From positions 55,373 to 119,372 of the forward strand of contig NZ_QJGZ01000030.1 of assembly GCF_003254585.1 (NCBI RefSeq): a stretch of 64,000 nt of DNA, read 5' to 3'. Positions 52,631 through 62,429 of the stretch are shown here, piece by piece. Below the pieces are notes generated by a model. It had not been told where the DNA came from, did not search any database, and worked only from the letters and a program-made list of their open reading frames with translations. Made by a program: the position numbers and the translations under genes. Origin of the DNA: Flavobacterium sharifuzzamanii (lineage in GTDB: Bacteria; Bacteroidota; Bacteroidia; Flavobacteriales; Flavobacteriaceae). The first letter of the stretch is position 1. Each line of letters starts with the position of its first letter.

Positions 52631-54616
52631 ATGAGAATATTCATTTTTCTATATCTATTAGTTGTTCCAACATTATTGTTTTCGCAAGAAAAGAAAACTG
52701 CTTCTAAAAATAATTTAGATATGAATACGGAATATTCAAGTATAACGGATTCCGTAAAAAAGAAAAAACAAAAAATAGCGACGATAGATCAGTATAAAAT
52801 AGTGACTTTAGAACACGATACCATTTATGCAGATACTTCGCTAACGATTAAAAGTGCCTACAGACAGAATCATCTTAGAAAAGATCTTTTCGGACTTCAG
52901 GAGTTATCAAATATTGGTCAACCATTAAATACATTGCAATATAGTTTGACTAGTTTTTCTCCTTATCCTGAAATTGGTTTTAACGGAAAACATTCACTTT
53001 ATATGCAGGCAGATCAAATTAGATATTATTCTGTTGCAACACCTTTTACAGAGTTGTTTTTTAATACAACTATAAAAAAAGGACAGAATGTAGATTCTTT
53101 TATCACATTAAACGTTTCCAAAAATCTAAATTTCTCTATTGCCTATAAAGGCCTGAGATCTGAGGGAGATTATAATAATCAATTGGTTAGTGCTGGAAAT
53201 TTAAGAATTACAACCAGCTATGCTACAACTGACAAAAGATATGCTATAAATGCACATTTTACGAATCAGGATATAATGAATGAGGAAAATGGTGGTATTA
53301 CAAATGATGCTGATTTTGAAAGTGATAATAAAGATTATAAAAACAGACAAAGATTGCAGGTTTATTTGACTGATGCAGAGTCTTTCTTAAAAGGAAGAAG
53401 GTTGTTTTTTGATCATGCTTTTAGAGTTAACCCAACTGATGGAAGCAACAATTTGTATATAACACATCAGTTTAACTATGAATATAAAGATTATGAATAT
53501 AAACAGCCAACAGTAATCTCTACCATAACAGCAAACGACGGATCGACCACGCGCATACAGCGATTTGGAGATTCGTATGTAGCAAACACTATTAATGATC
53601 AGACAAAGTATGAAAGGCTTTATAATAAAGTTGGTGCAGCTTATGAAAATTCGCTTTTAGGTAAATTTATATTTTTTGTAGATGATTACAGATCAAATTA
53701 CAAGTATAACCGAGTTATTATTGATGCCAATGGAAATGCAGTTCCAGACAATTTGTTTTTGCAGTTTAATAATTTCGGAGCTCAGTATGAATATCAGAAA
53801 AATAAATGGAATGGTCGATTTTTATATTCTAGATCAATTACCAATGAATCGCTTTCAGATTTAGATGCTAAGCTGCGATATGATATGAACGAAAAAATCA
53901 AATTTGATTTCAGATATCGCAACATTAATAAATTGCCAAACAACAATTATAATTTGTACCAAAGTAGTTGGATTTCATACAATTGGGCAAATGATTTTAA
54001 AAATGAAAAAATTAATTCGTTAAGTGCAGAGATTACAACTCCTTGGTTAACAGGACAAGTTCAGTATACAGTGCTAAAAGATCATTTGTATTTTACGGAT
54101 ATGGCAACAGATGCAGAAAAAGCAGCAAGCGAGCAGATTGTTAAGCCAATGCAGTACGGAAATGCAATTAATTATTTAGAAATAAAGGCAAGCCGAGAGT
54201 TTAAATTTGGACCTTTTGCTCTAGATAATACACTTTTATATCAGAAAGTAGATCAGTCAGATTTAATTTTAAATGTACCTGATTTTGTAACTAGAAATAC
54301 ATTTTATTATTCAAATCATTTCTTCAAAAAAGCATTGTTTATGCAGACAGGGCTTGTGTTTAATTATATGACGAAATATTATGGAGATGATTATAACCCT
54401 GTTATTGCAGAATTTTTTGTGCAGCAGGATAAAAAAATCGGTGGTTTTGCAACATTCGATTTCTTTGTAAATGCCAGAATACGCCAGACTCGTTTTTATT
54501 TAAAAGCGGAACATTTTAATGCTTTATTTTCACAAAGCAACTATTATGCAGCGCCTCATAATCCGTATCGTGATTTTGTGTTGCGTTTTGGTCTGGTTTG
54601 GAATTTCTTCAAATAA
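52631..54616 (+). CDS. Putative outer-membrane porin
   Basis: A 661-residue protein with signal MRIFIFLYLLVVPTLLFSQ. The rest is an alternating hydrophobic beta pattern with many aromatic turn residues and ends FVLRFGLVWNFFK, the expected C-terminal aromatic strand of a barrel. It matches the layout of the Bacteroidota putative porin family (Porin_10 type) as I know it: a soluble N-terminal segment with TIDQYKIVTLEHDT, then strands. The transported molecule is unknown. The following PLP/CBS gene starts after 47 bp and may share its transcript. Confidence 0.75.
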   Translation: MRIFIFLYLLVVPTLLFSQEKKTASKNNLDMNTEYSSITDSVKKKKQKIATIDQYKIVTLEHDTIYADTSLTIKSAYRQNHLRKDLFGLQELSNIGQPLNTLQYSLTSFSPYPEIGFNGKHSLYMQADQIRYYSVATPFTELFFNTTIKKGQNVDSFITLNVSKNLNFSIAYKGLRSEGDYNNQLVSAGNLRITTSYATTDKRYAINAHFTNQDIMNEENGGITNDADFESDNKDYKNRQRLQVYLTDAESFLKGRRLFFDHAFRVNPTDGSNNLYITHQFNYEYKDYEYKQPTVISTITANDGSTTRIQRFGDSYVANTINDQTKYERLYNKVGAAYENSLLGKFIFFVDDYRSNYKYNRVIIDANGNAVPDNLFLQFNNFGAQYEYQKNKWNGRFLYSRSITNESLSDLDAKLRYDMNEKIKFDFRYRNINKLPNNNYNLYQSSWISYNWANDFKNEKINSLSAEITTPWLTGQVQYTVLKDHLYFTDMATDAEKAASEQIVKPMQYGNAINYLEIKASREFKFGPFALDNTLLYQKVDQSDLILNVPDFVTRNTFYYSNHFFKKALFMQTGLVFNYMTKYYGDDYNPVIAEFFVQQDKKIGGFATFDFFVNARIRQTRFYLKAEHFNALFSQSNYYAAPHNPYRDFVLRFGLVWNFFK

Positions 54617-54663
54617 AACTGGCTAGTTTTTTATTTAGAACCACTTAATAAACTTAAATAAAA

Positions 54664-56025
54664 ATGGACTTTTCAAATAACATTTTAGAAACAATTGGTA
54701 ATACACCATTGGTAAAACTCAACAAAATTGTTGCTGAAATTGATGCGTTAGTATTGGCAAAAGTCGAAACCTTTAATCCTGGTAATTCTGTAAAAGACAG
54801 AATGGCTGTAAAAATGATTGAAGATGCAGAGGCAGATGGTCGACTAAAACCTGGGGGAACTATTATTGAAGGAACTTCTGGAAACACAGGAATGGGACTC
54901 GCACTTGTTGCAATAGTAAAAGGATACAAATTGATTTGTGTGATCTCAGACAAACAGTCTAAAGAAAAAATGGATATTCTTCGTGCTGTTGGAGCAAAAG
55001 TTGTTGTTTGTCCTACAGATGTTGAGCCTACAGATCCACGTTCTTATTATTCAGTTTCAAAACGTTTAGCAGAAGAAACACCAAATTCTTGGTATGTAAA
55101 TCAATACGATAATATGTCAAATTCTCTGGCACATTATGAGCAGACTGGACCTGAAATCTGGAAACAGACAGATGGAAAAATAACACATTTTGTTGTAGGA
55201 GTTGGAACAGGAGGAACAATCTCTGGAGTTGGAAAATATCTAAAAGAGAAAAACCCAAACATCAAAATTTGGGGAATTGATACTTATGGTTCTGTTTTTA
55301 AAAAATACCACGAAACAGGAATTTTTGACGAAAACGAAATTTACTCTTATATAACAGAAGGTATTGGAGAAGATATTTTGCCTAAAAATGTTGATTTTTC
55401 TCTAATTGATGGTTTTACAAAAGTAACCGACAAAGATGCTGCAGTCTATACTAGAAAGATTGCTCTTGAAGAAGGTATTTTTGTTGGAAATTCAGCAGGA
55501 GCTTGTATAAAAGGCTTATTACAGCTGAAAGAACATTTTAAGCCGGATGATGTTGTTGTGGTACTATTTCACGATTCTGGAAGCAGATATGTAGGTAAAA
55601 TGTTTAATGATGACTGGATGCGTGAACGAGGATTCCTTGAAGAAAATGTAACAAAAGCAGAAGACGTTATAAAAGATCATATCGATAAAGAACTAATTGT
55701 GGTGCGTACTGAGGAATTGGTTTCGCATGCAATTGAGCGTATGCGTAAATACAAAATTTCGCAGATTCCAGTTGTTGATATCAATGGTTTTGTGGGCTCT
55801 GTAGATGAAACAGATTTATTTAGAAGTTATGTTGCTGATAAAAATGTTGCCGAAAAACCAATTAAAGAGGTGATGGGGAAACCTTTCCCGATTGTAAAAT
55901 TAGGAACGCCAATTGAGGAAGTTTCACGACTTTTTACTAAAGAAAACGATGCTGTTTTGGTAGATTTAGGAAATGGACACCATCACATTATTACTAAATA
56001 TGATATCATCGGCTCAATAAAATAA
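54664..56025 (+). CDS. PLP-dependent cysteine synthase / cystathionine beta-synthase with CBS pair
   Basis: A 453-residue enzyme. The fold type II domain (about 1-320) carries K44 in NPGNSVKDRMAVKM, the substrate loop EGTSGNTGMGLAL and the phosphate loop GTGGTISG. A linker and two CBS motifs (about 335-453, RKYKISQIPVVDINGFVG and FTKENDAVLVDLGNG) follow. The layout matches cystathionine beta-synthase, which condenses serine with homocysteine; in bacteria such CBS-bearing enzymes may instead act on acetylserine. The CBS pair suggests control by an adenosyl ligand. Confidence 0.88.
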   Translation: MDFSNNILETIGNTPLVKLNKIVAEIDALVLAKVETFNPGNSVKDRMAVKMIEDAEADGRLKPGGTIIEGTSGNTGMGLALVAIVKGYKLICVISDKQSKEKMDILRAVGAKVVVCPTDVEPTDPRSYYSVSKRLAEETPNSWYVNQYDNMSNSLAHYEQTGPEIWKQTDGKITHFVVGVGTGGTISGVGKYLKEKNPNIKIWGIDTYGSVFKKYHETGIFDENEIYSYITEGIGEDILPKNVDFSLIDGFTKVTDKDAAVYTRKIALEEGIFVGNSAGACIKGLLQLKEHFKPDDVVVVLFHDSGSRYVGKMFNDDWMRERGFLEENVTKAEDVIKDHIDKELIVVRTEELVSHAIERMRKYKISQIPVVDINGFVGSVDETDLFRSYVADKNVAEKPIKEVMGKPFPIVKLGTPIEEVSRLFTKENDAVLVDLGNGHHHIITKYDIIGSIK

Positions 56026-56105
56026 GCCTTTGCAAATTATTAATAATCCATAAGCCTAATTGTTTTTACGATAAGGTTTATGGATTTGTCTTTTAAAAAC
56101 AGAAT

Positions 56106-56588
56106 ATGAATTTTACTGCTATTGATTTTGAAACTGCAACGGGATATCACCCCTGTTCAGTTGGTATAGTAACAGTCGAAAACGGAATTATCGTAGACGA
56201 ATATGTTTCTTTAATTAAGCCACCAAATAATGAGTACAATCCGTTTACGATTCGCGTTCACGGAATTTATCCAAAAGACACTGTCAATGCAAAATCGTTC
56301 TTTCAGATATATCCTGAGATTGAAAAGAGGCTAAAAAATAGAGTTGTTGTAGCGCATAATGAAAGCTTTGACCGTAATGTTTTGATGAAAACTATGTTGC
56401 TTCACGGCTTAAATTATGAGGATTTGAATATCGCTACAAAATGGGAATGTACAGTAAAGATTTACAAAGCAAAAGGGATAAAACCAACTAAATTAAGTGA
56501 TTGCTGTCGCGAAATGGATATTCAGCTCAATCACCATGAAGCATTGTCAGATGCACGAGCTTGCGCTAAATTATATATGCTTCGCTAA
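56106..56588 (+). CDS. 3'-5' exonuclease, DEDDh type
   Basis: A 160-residue single-domain nuclease related to DNA polymerase III epsilon. The acids are D7 and E9 (AIDFETA), D89 (HNESFDRNVL), and H144 to D149 in HHEALSD, the ExoIII form of the motif. It lacks the C-terminal polymerase-binding part of DnaQ, so it is probably a free-standing exonuclease in DNA or RNA processing. It is separated from its neighbours by about 80 bp on each side. Confidence 0.88.
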   Translation: MNFTAIDFETATGYHPCSVGIVTVENGIIVDEYVSLIKPPNNEYNPFTIRVHGIYPKDTVNAKSFFQIYPEIEKRLKNRVVVAHNESFDRNVLMKTMLLHGLNYEDLNIATKWECTVKIYKAKGIKPTKLSDCCREMDIQLNHHEALSDARACAKLYMLR

Positions 56589-56665
56589 AATAATTCAAAT
56601 AATTTGTAAGAATAATATTAAATTTATTTAATTTTAGATTTTGTAATTATACTATAAAATCTAAA

Positions 56666-57937
56666 ATGAAAGAAGACTTCCTTCATTATCTCTGGAAATT
56701 CAAGAAGTTTGATAGCTTGAATTTAAAATCTGTTCATAATGAGCCAATTACCATTATTAAAACTGGTGATTATTTAGAACTTTCTGGTCCTGATTTTTTT
56801 AACGCCCATATTGAAATTGGTGGCCAAAAATGGGCTGGTAATGTGGAGATTCATTTAAAATCTTCAGACTGGTATTTGCACAATCATGAAAAGGATGCTG
56901 CTTATAAAAATGTGATTCTTCACGTCGTTTGGGAAAATGATACAGTCATTTTTAGAGAAAACAATACAGAAATATCTGTTCTAGTGCTTAAAGATTATGT
57001 CTCTAAAGAAACTATTGATAATTATAATGCATTAGTTTCTCCAAAAACATGGATTTCTTGCGAAAGACAATTAAAAGAAATTGACAAGTTTATATTTAAG
57101 AACTGGCAAGAAAGACTATTTTTTGAGCGTTTAGAGCGAAAATCCAAGTTTATTTATCAATTATTGGAAGAAACCAATCAAGATTGGGAAGCAGTCTTAT
57201 TTTGCCTTCTAGCGAAGAATTTTGGCTTAAATACCAATGGAAATTCTTTTTTGCAGATATCGAAGGCAATTCCGTTTTCAGTGATTAGAAAAGAAAGTTT
57301 TGAAGTCGAAAATCTAGAAGCATTGCTTTTTGGAACTTCAGGTTTGTTAGAAGCAGAGAAAGAGGATGTTTATTATAAAGATTTAAAATTTCGCTACTTC
57401 TATTTATTGCATAAATATCAAATAGAAAAAACTTATGTAGATCCTCTTCAATTTTTTAAACTCCGTCCAGATAATTTCCCAACAATCAGGCTTTCTCAAT
57501 TAGCATCCTTATATCATAAACATCAAAACCTATTTTCAAAAATAATTGATTTGAAATCTGTTGAAGAAGTATATCATCTATTGAGTGTTTCTGCAAGTTC
57601 GTATTGGCAAAATCACTATCAATTTGACAAAGAAAGTCCAAAGAAATCTAAAACACTTTCTAAGTCATTCATAGATTTAATGATTATCAATACTATAATT
57701 CCGCTTCAATTTGCTTATTCTAATATTAGAGGCGAATCAATTGCCGAAGATTTAATTGATTTTATAAATGAAGTTGCTTCCGAGAAAAATACCATCATTG
57801 ATAAGTTTAATTCATTCGGAATAAAGTCTCAATCTGCATTTGTAAGTCAGTCATTGCTAGAGCTCAAAAATGAATATTGCGAGCGTAAAGCATGTTTAAA
57901 ATGTGCTCTTGGTTTGGAATTGCTTAAAAATAATTAG
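56666..57937 (+). CDS. DUF2851-family protein
   Basis: A 423-residue protein that fits the pattern I know for DUF2851 in Bacteroidota: an N-terminal KEDFLHYLWKFKKFD, the block GPDFFNAHIEIGGQKWAGNV with EIHLKSSDWYLHNHEKD, and a C-terminal cysteine pair CERKACLKCALG. The H-x-K and D-x-H residues in the N-terminal block are conserved-looking and suggest a nuclease-like or metal site, but no function is known. No signal peptide. Confidence 0.8.
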   Translation: MKEDFLHYLWKFKKFDSLNLKSVHNEPITIIKTGDYLELSGPDFFNAHIEIGGQKWAGNVEIHLKSSDWYLHNHEKDAAYKNVILHVVWENDTVIFRENNTEISVLVLKDYVSKETIDNYNALVSPKTWISCERQLKEIDKFIFKNWQERLFFERLERKSKFIYQLLEETNQDWEAVLFCLLAKNFGLNTNGNSFLQISKAIPFSVIRKESFEVENLEALLFGTSGLLEAEKEDVYYKDLKFRYFYLLHKYQIEKTYVDPLQFFKLRPDNFPTIRLSQLASLYHKHQNLFSKIIDLKSVEEVYHLLSVSASSYWQNHYQFDKESPKKSKTLSKSFIDLMIINTIIPLQFAYSNIRGESIAEDLIDFINEVASEKNTIIDKFNSFGIKSQSAFVSQSLLELKNEYCERKACLKCALGLELLKNN

Positions 57938-57945
57938 ATAATTTG

Positions 57946-57953
57946 TACTTTTG
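57946..57953 (+). promoter_or_regulatory. -7 promoter box of the PspC-type gene
   Basis: TACTTTTG matches TAnnTTTG and lies 57 bp upstream of the ATG at 58011. A TTG at 57920 is a weak candidate for the -33 element. Confidence 0.5.
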
Positions 57954-58010
57954 TAATCCTGGGCAGTCAGGAATCTAAAAACTCTCAAGTCATAAATCTA
58001 AAATATAGAG

Positions 58011-58238
58011 ATGTCGGCAATTTTAAAACTTAAATTTTTTTTTGAAAAATATGGTTTCCATGTTTCTTCAAGATTAGCAGATAAACTTGGAATGCGCGTA
58101 ACAAGTGTTCGATTGTTTTTTATCTATATTTCTTTTGTTACAGCAGGTCTAGGATTTGGGATGTATTTAACCCTTGCTTTCTGGATTAGATTGAAAGATC
58201 TGATTCGTTCAAAAAGAACATCAGTATTTGATTTATAA
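58011..58238 (+). CDS. PspC-type small membrane protein
   Basis: A 75-residue protein with SSRLADKLGMRVTSVRLFFI followed by a single membrane helix (about 40-57) and a basic tail. This is the layout of PspC domains, in which a helix-turn-like stretch precedes the helix. PspC acts in the envelope-stress (phage-shock) response in proteobacteria; isolated short members like this have no tested function. A strong terminator follows. Confidence 0.7.
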   Translation: MSAILKLKFFFEKYGFHVSSRLADKLGMRVTSVRLFFIYISFVTAGLGFGMYLTLAFWIRLKDLIRSKRTSVFDL

Positions 58239-58273
58239 AAAAAAGCTCCAAATTTTAATTTGGAGCTTTTTTT
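58239..58273. terminator. Bidirectional terminator
   Basis: AAAAGCTCCAAATT pairs with AATTTGGAGCTTTT, flanked by A- and T-tracts. It separates the PspC-type gene from the convergent permease gene. Confidence 0.9.
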
Positions 58274-58290
58274 ATGACTAGAATTGAAAA

Positions 58291-59763
58291 TTATTCAATA
58301 TCCGCATCTGTATTATTAAGTCTAGATCTTTTCTTGCTATAGCCAAAGTATACAATTATACCAAGAATAAGCCATCCGAAAGATAATAACTGTGCATCTT
58401 TACTTAAATTAAAAATTAAATAAGAATTGATTGCAATTCCTAATACCGCAATAACTGGTAAAGCAGGAACTTTGAATGTTCTGGTTAATCCAGGTTGTTT
58501 TACTCTTAAAATCCAAACAGCGATACAAACCATAGTAAAGGCAAACAAAGTACCAAAACTTGTCATGTCAGCCAATTTGTTGATTGGTGTAAAAGCAGCA
58601 ACAGTTGCGATAATAATTCCAAGAATCATTAAGTTTGTTTTTGGAGTTCCAGAAATTGGGTTTACTTTAGAGAAAACAGAAGGAATTAAACCATCTTTAG
58701 ACATTCCAAGGAAAATTCTAGATTGTCCCATAATCATTACCATTAATACAGAAACTAGACCAATTGTAGCAGCAACTGTAATTATGAAACCAGCCCATCC
58801 TTGTCCAGCAATATCAAACGCATAAGCAACAGGAGCTTTAATAGCTTCAGGGTATTTTCCTAGCGGATTAAAATCTTGGTAGTTCATCATTCCTGTTAAT
58901 ACTAAAGAAACAAGAATATATAGAGTAGTACAAATTAATAAGGAAGCGATAATTGCAAAAGGAACGTCTTTTTTAGGATTAATAGCTTCTCCAGCTTGTG
59001 TAGAAACGGCATCAAAACCTACATAAGCAAAGAAAATAGCTGCGGCTCCAGAGATGATACCTCCAATTCCGTAAGCATTGTGAGTAGTTTCTTTTTCAAT
59101 AATCTGAGTTGCTTCAGGAATAAACGGACTCCAGTTTGCTGTATTAATAAAGAAAAGACCAGCAATAATTACAAAGATTACAGCAGACACTTTAAGAATA
59201 ACAATTGCGTTATTCGCTTTGGCAGCGCTTTTTGTACCTTTAATAAGCAATGAAATAACTAAAAGAACGATCAAGAAAGCAGGAAGATTCATAGAGAAAC
59301 CTTCTCCAGTATAACTTGCAGGATCTGTAGTAAGCCAATCAGGAAGTTTTATATGAAATAATTTTAACAGTTTGTTAAAGTAGCCGGACCAGGAAACTGC
59401 TACAGTCATAGATCCCATTGCATATTCGAGAATTAATCCCCATCCAATAATCCAGGCAAAAACTTCTCCAATTGTACCGTAAGCGTATGCATATGCAGAC
59501 CCCTCAACAGGTAAAATAGAAGCAAATTCAGAATAGCAAAGAGCCGCAAAAACACAAGCAATACCTGCGATGATAAACGAAATTGCTAATGCTGGACCTG
59601 CATGATAATAAGCCCCAGTACCTGTAAGTACAAAAATTCCACCGCCGATAATGGCACCAACACCAATGGCAGTAAGACTCCATTTTCCTAGGACCCTCTT
59701 TAAATCACTCTTTTTCATATCGGCCTCAAAGGCTGATATAGGTTTAACTCTCCAAATTGACAT
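58291..59763 (-). CDS. APC-family amino acid permease
   Basis: A 490-residue membrane protein with about 12 helices. The first helix motif GVGAIIGGGIFVLTG and the later GFDAVSTQAGEAINPKKDVP are hallmarks of the cationic or general amino acid permeases. It imports or exchanges an amino acid across the inner membrane. The tail SKKRSRLNNTDADIE is cytoplasmic. It is convergent with the PspC-type gene and stands alone. Substrate not predictable. Confidence 0.92.
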   Translation of the reverse strand: MSIWRVKPISAFEADMKKSDLKRVLGKWSLTAIGVGAIIGGGIFVLTGTGAYYHAGPALAISFIIAGIACVFAALCYSEFASILPVEGSAYAYAYGTIGEVFAWIIGWGLILEYAMGSMTVAVSWSGYFNKLLKLFHIKLPDWLTTDPASYTGEGFSMNLPAFLIVLLVISLLIKGTKSAAKANNAIVILKVSAVIFVIIAGLFFINTANWSPFIPEATQIIEKETTHNAYGIGGIISGAAAIFFAYVGFDAVSTQAGEAINPKKDVPFAIIASLLICTTLYILVSLVLTGMMNYQDFNPLGKYPEAIKAPVAYAFDIAGQGWAGFIITVAATIGLVSVLMVMIMGQSRIFLGMSKDGLIPSVFSKVNPISGTPKTNLMILGIIIATVAAFTPINKLADMTSFGTLFAFTMVCIAVWILRVKQPGLTRTFKVPALPVIAVLGIAINSYLIFNLSKDAQLLSFGWLILGIIVYFGYSKKRSRLNNTDADIE

Positions 59764-60026
59764 ATAATTTTATTGGTTTATTTGTTATTAAGTGCCAAAT
59801 GTATTGTTTTTTGTAAAAAATAAAAACAATTATCATATTTTAAGTTATAAAATCTTTGATTTTTTTACAGTACTCGTAAGAAACATTCTTCAAGTATTGA
59901 TATTCATTAAATTAATTAGGCTTTTGTAATAGATTCGATAATTTTTTGAAAACAGTTTTTCCTGGTAATTTTCTTAATAAATTTGAAAGATTTTTCTTAA
60001 TTTGTTTTTCAGGAGTAATTTTAATC

Positions 60027-60914
60027 ATGAATTTTAAGTCTTTAAATAAGTATTTCTATTTCACAAAACAGCAACGAATAGGCATTTTCATGCTTTTCAT
60101 CATAATGATAGGGTTACAGTTGTTTTATTTTTTATCTGATTTTAATATTTCAGAAGTTAAAAGCTCTGAAAAAGAAGAGTGGCTTGCGCTTCAGTCAGAA
60201 ATCGATCAAGAGAAATTGACCAATAAAAAGGCAAAACCAATTAATTATCCTTTCAATCCTAATTTTATTTCTGATTATAAAGGATATAAGCTTGGAATGT
60301 CGGTTGAAGAAATTGATCGTTTAATGGCATTTAGAAAAGAGAATAAGTATGTAAACTCAGCAGAAGAATTTCAAAAAGTTACCGGAGTTTCAGATTCACT
60401 ATTAAATGTAATTTCTCCTTTATTTAAATTTCCAGATTGGAAACAGAATAAAAATAATTATAGCATTGAGAAAAAAGATTTTAGTATAAAAAGTTTTTCA
60501 AAAAACGAAAGGGTTGAAATATTAGATATCAATCAAGCTACTAAAGAAGATTTAATGAAAATCTACGGAATAGGAGAAGGACTTTCAACAAGAATATTAA
60601 ACCAGAAAGAAATTTTAGGCACTTTTGTGTCAATGGAGCAGTTGAAAGATGTTTGGGGACTTTCGCCAGAAGTTATAAGTGAGCTAAATAGTCATTTTAA
60701 AGTTGTGATTCCTTCATCTTTGAAGAAAATAAATGTAAATGAGGCGTCATTAAAAGAATTAGCTCAATTTTCGTACTTTAAATATGGACTCGCAAAACAA
60801 ATTGTAACGTATAGAAGTATGAATGGAAATTTTAATAATATTGAGGATTTGATAAAAATTAAAGATTTTCCTGTTGAAAAAGCAAAAATAATTAGTTTAT
60901 ATTTGGAGTTCTAA
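60027..60914 (+). CDS. Helix-hairpin-helix protein, ComEA-like
   Basis: A 295-residue protein. I use the ATG at 60027 (MNFKSLNKYFYFTKQQRIGI), since the upstream TTG start has no support. One membrane helix (about residues 20-38) is followed by helix-hairpin-helix units: LDINQATKEDLMKIYGIGEG and INVNEASLKELAQFSYFKYG are typical of ComEA and relatives, and an earlier unit lies around GMSVEEIDRLMAFRK. These bind DNA non-specifically. Acting outside the membrane, it may help in DNA uptake, though the competence role is unproven in this genus. 14 bp separate it from the acyl-CoA dehydrogenase gene. Confidence 0.85.
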   Translation: MNFKSLNKYFYFTKQQRIGIFMLFIIMIGLQLFYFLSDFNISEVKSSEKEEWLALQSEIDQEKLTNKKAKPINYPFNPNFISDYKGYKLGMSVEEIDRLMAFRKENKYVNSAEEFQKVTGVSDSLLNVISPLFKFPDWKQNKNNYSIEKKDFSIKSFSKNERVEILDINQATKEDLMKIYGIGEGLSTRILNQKEILGTFVSMEQLKDVWGLSPEVISELNSHFKVVIPSSLKKINVNEASLKELAQFSYFKYGLAKQIVTYRSMNGNFNNIEDLIKIKDFPVEKAKIISLYLEF

Positions 60915-60927
60915 AAGAAACTAACTC

Positions 60928-62067
60928 ATGAACTTTGATTACAACGAAACGCAAATAATGATTGCACAGTCTATAAAAGACTTTGCAGAAAAAAATATTA
61001 GACCTTATATAATGGAATGGGATGAGGCACAAATTTTCCCAATTCAATTATTTAAACAACTTGGCGAAATGGGCTTCATGGGAGTTTTGGTTCCAGAGGA
61101 ATATGGAGGGTCAGGTTTAGGTTATCATGAATATGTTACAATAATTGAAGAAATTTCAAAAGTAGATCCTTCAATTGGATTGTCAGTTGCAGCACACAAT
61201 TCTTTATGTACAAATCATATTTTAACTTTTGGAAACGAAGAACAAAAGAAAAAATGGCTGCCAAAATTAGCTACAGCAGAATATATAGGAGCTTGGGGGT
61301 TAACAGAACATAATACAGGTTCTGATGCTGGCGGAATGAATACAACTGCAGTAAAGGATGGTGAGCATTGGATTGTAAATGGTGCGAAAAATTTTATTAC
61401 GCACGGTATATCTGGTGATGTTGCCGTTGTGATTGTTCGTACTGGAGAAAAAGGCGATTCTAAAGGAATGACGGCTTTTGTGTTTGAAAAGGGCATGAAA
61501 GGTTTTTCATCTGGTAAAAAAGAAAATAAATTAGGAATGAGAGCAAGCGAAACAGCTGAATTGGTTTTTGATGGCTGTCGTGTTCCTGATGCAAATAGAT
61601 TAGGAGAAGTTGGTGAAGGTTTTGTTCAGGCTATGAAAATTCTTGACGGAGGAAGAATCTCTATCGGAGCTCTGTCTTTAGGAATTGCAAAAGGAGCTTA
61701 TGAAGCAGCATTGAAATATTCAAAAGAAAGACATCAGTTTGGTCAGCCTATTAGTAATTTCCAAGGAATCTCTTTTAAGTTGGCAGATATGGCAACAGAA
61801 ATTGAAGCTTCGGAATTGCTTTTGCATAAAGCGGCTTATTTAAAACAACAGCATAAGCCTGTAACAACATCAGGCGCAATGGCAAAAATGTATGCCTCTG
61901 AGGCATGTGTGAAAATTGCAAATGATGCGGTTCAAATTCACGGCGGTTATGGTTATACCAAAGACTTTCCGGTAGAAAAATTCTATAGAGATTCTAAATT
62001 ATGTACTATAGGGGAAGGAACAACCGAAATTCAAAAGCTTGTTATTTCTAGAAATTTATTAAAATAA
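60928..62067 (+). CDS. Acyl-CoA dehydrogenase
   Basis: A 379-residue flavoenzyme that introduces a trans-2 double bond in acyl-CoA during beta-oxidation. Family signatures are present: GAWGLTEHNTGSDAGGM in the middle domain, ILDGGRISIGALSLGIAKGA, and the C-terminal QIHGGYGYTKDFPVEKFYRD with catalytic Glu in the IGEGTTEIQKL block. The length and domain order are those of short/medium-chain type enzymes. It follows the HHH gene by 14 bp and may be co-transcribed with it. Confidence 0.95.
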   Translation: MNFDYNETQIMIAQSIKDFAEKNIRPYIMEWDEAQIFPIQLFKQLGEMGFMGVLVPEEYGGSGLGYHEYVTIIEEISKVDPSIGLSVAAHNSLCTNHILTFGNEEQKKKWLPKLATAEYIGAWGLTEHNTGSDAGGMNTTAVKDGEHWIVNGAKNFITHGISGDVAVVIVRTGEKGDSKGMTAFVFEKGMKGFSSGKKENKLGMRASETAELVFDGCRVPDANRLGEVGEGFVQAMKILDGGRISIGALSLGIAKGAYEAALKYSKERHQFGQPISNFQGISFKLADMATEIEASELLLHKAAYLKQQHKPVTTSGAMAKMYASEACVKIANDAVQIHGGYGYTKDFPVEKFYRDSKLCTIGEGTTEIQKLVISRNLLK

Positions 62068-62174
62068 TAAATTTTAAAGCCCGAATTGTGGGAGATAATA
62101 ATAGGTTTTGTTTCTTTTTTGAGTTAGAAAAAAAATAATTCATAATTTATAACTCATAATTCATAATTAATATA

Positions 62175-62182
62175 TACATTTG
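62175..62182 (+). promoter_or_regulatory. -7 promoter box of rpsU
   Basis: TACATTTG matches TAnnTTTG exactly, 29 bp before the start codon. The upstream stretch is AT-only with no clear -33 TTG. Confidence 0.7.
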
Positions 62183-62195
62183 CAGCCTTAACGAG

Positions 62196-62203
62196 AGGAG
62201 GTG
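62196..62203 (+). promoter_or_regulatory. Strong Shine-Dalgarno of rpsU
   Basis: AGGAGGTG can pair over eight bases with the 3' end of 16S rRNA and lies 8 bp before the ATG at 62212. Most starts in this window lack such a site. In Flavobacterium the anti-Shine-Dalgarno is held by bS21, bS18 and bS6, and rpsU itself is a known exception that keeps a strong site, allowing bS21-free ribosomes to make more bS21. Confidence 0.9.
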
Positions 62204-62211
62204 TCTATATT

Positions 62212-62406
62212 ATGTTAATTATACCAATTAAAGACGGAGAAAATATCGATAGAGCATTAAAGCGCTATAAAAGAAAATTTGATAAAACAGGAACTGTTCG
62301 TCAATTAAGAGCACGTACTGCTTTTATTAAGCCTTCTGTTATCAAAAGAGCTCAAATCCAAAAAGCGGCTTACATTCAAGGCTTGAAAGATAGTTTAGAA
62401 AGTTAA
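62212..62406 (+). CDS. rpsU: Ribosomal protein bS21
   Basis: A 64-residue small-subunit protein, starting MLIIPIKDGENIDRALKRYK and rich in Arg and Lys (RYKRKFDKTGTVRQLRARTA). It sits at the mRNA exit platform beside the 16S rRNA 3' end, where in this phylum it helps hide the anti-Shine-Dalgarno. It has its own promoter, Shine-Dalgarno and terminator, so it is an independently regulated unit; autoregulation through the strong Shine-Dalgarno is expected. Confidence 0.97.
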   Translation: MLIIPIKDGENIDRALKRYKRKFDKTGTVRQLRARTAFIKPSVIKRAQIQKAAYIQGLKDSLES

Positions 62407-62429
62407 TATCAGCTTTTCGAAAATAATTA

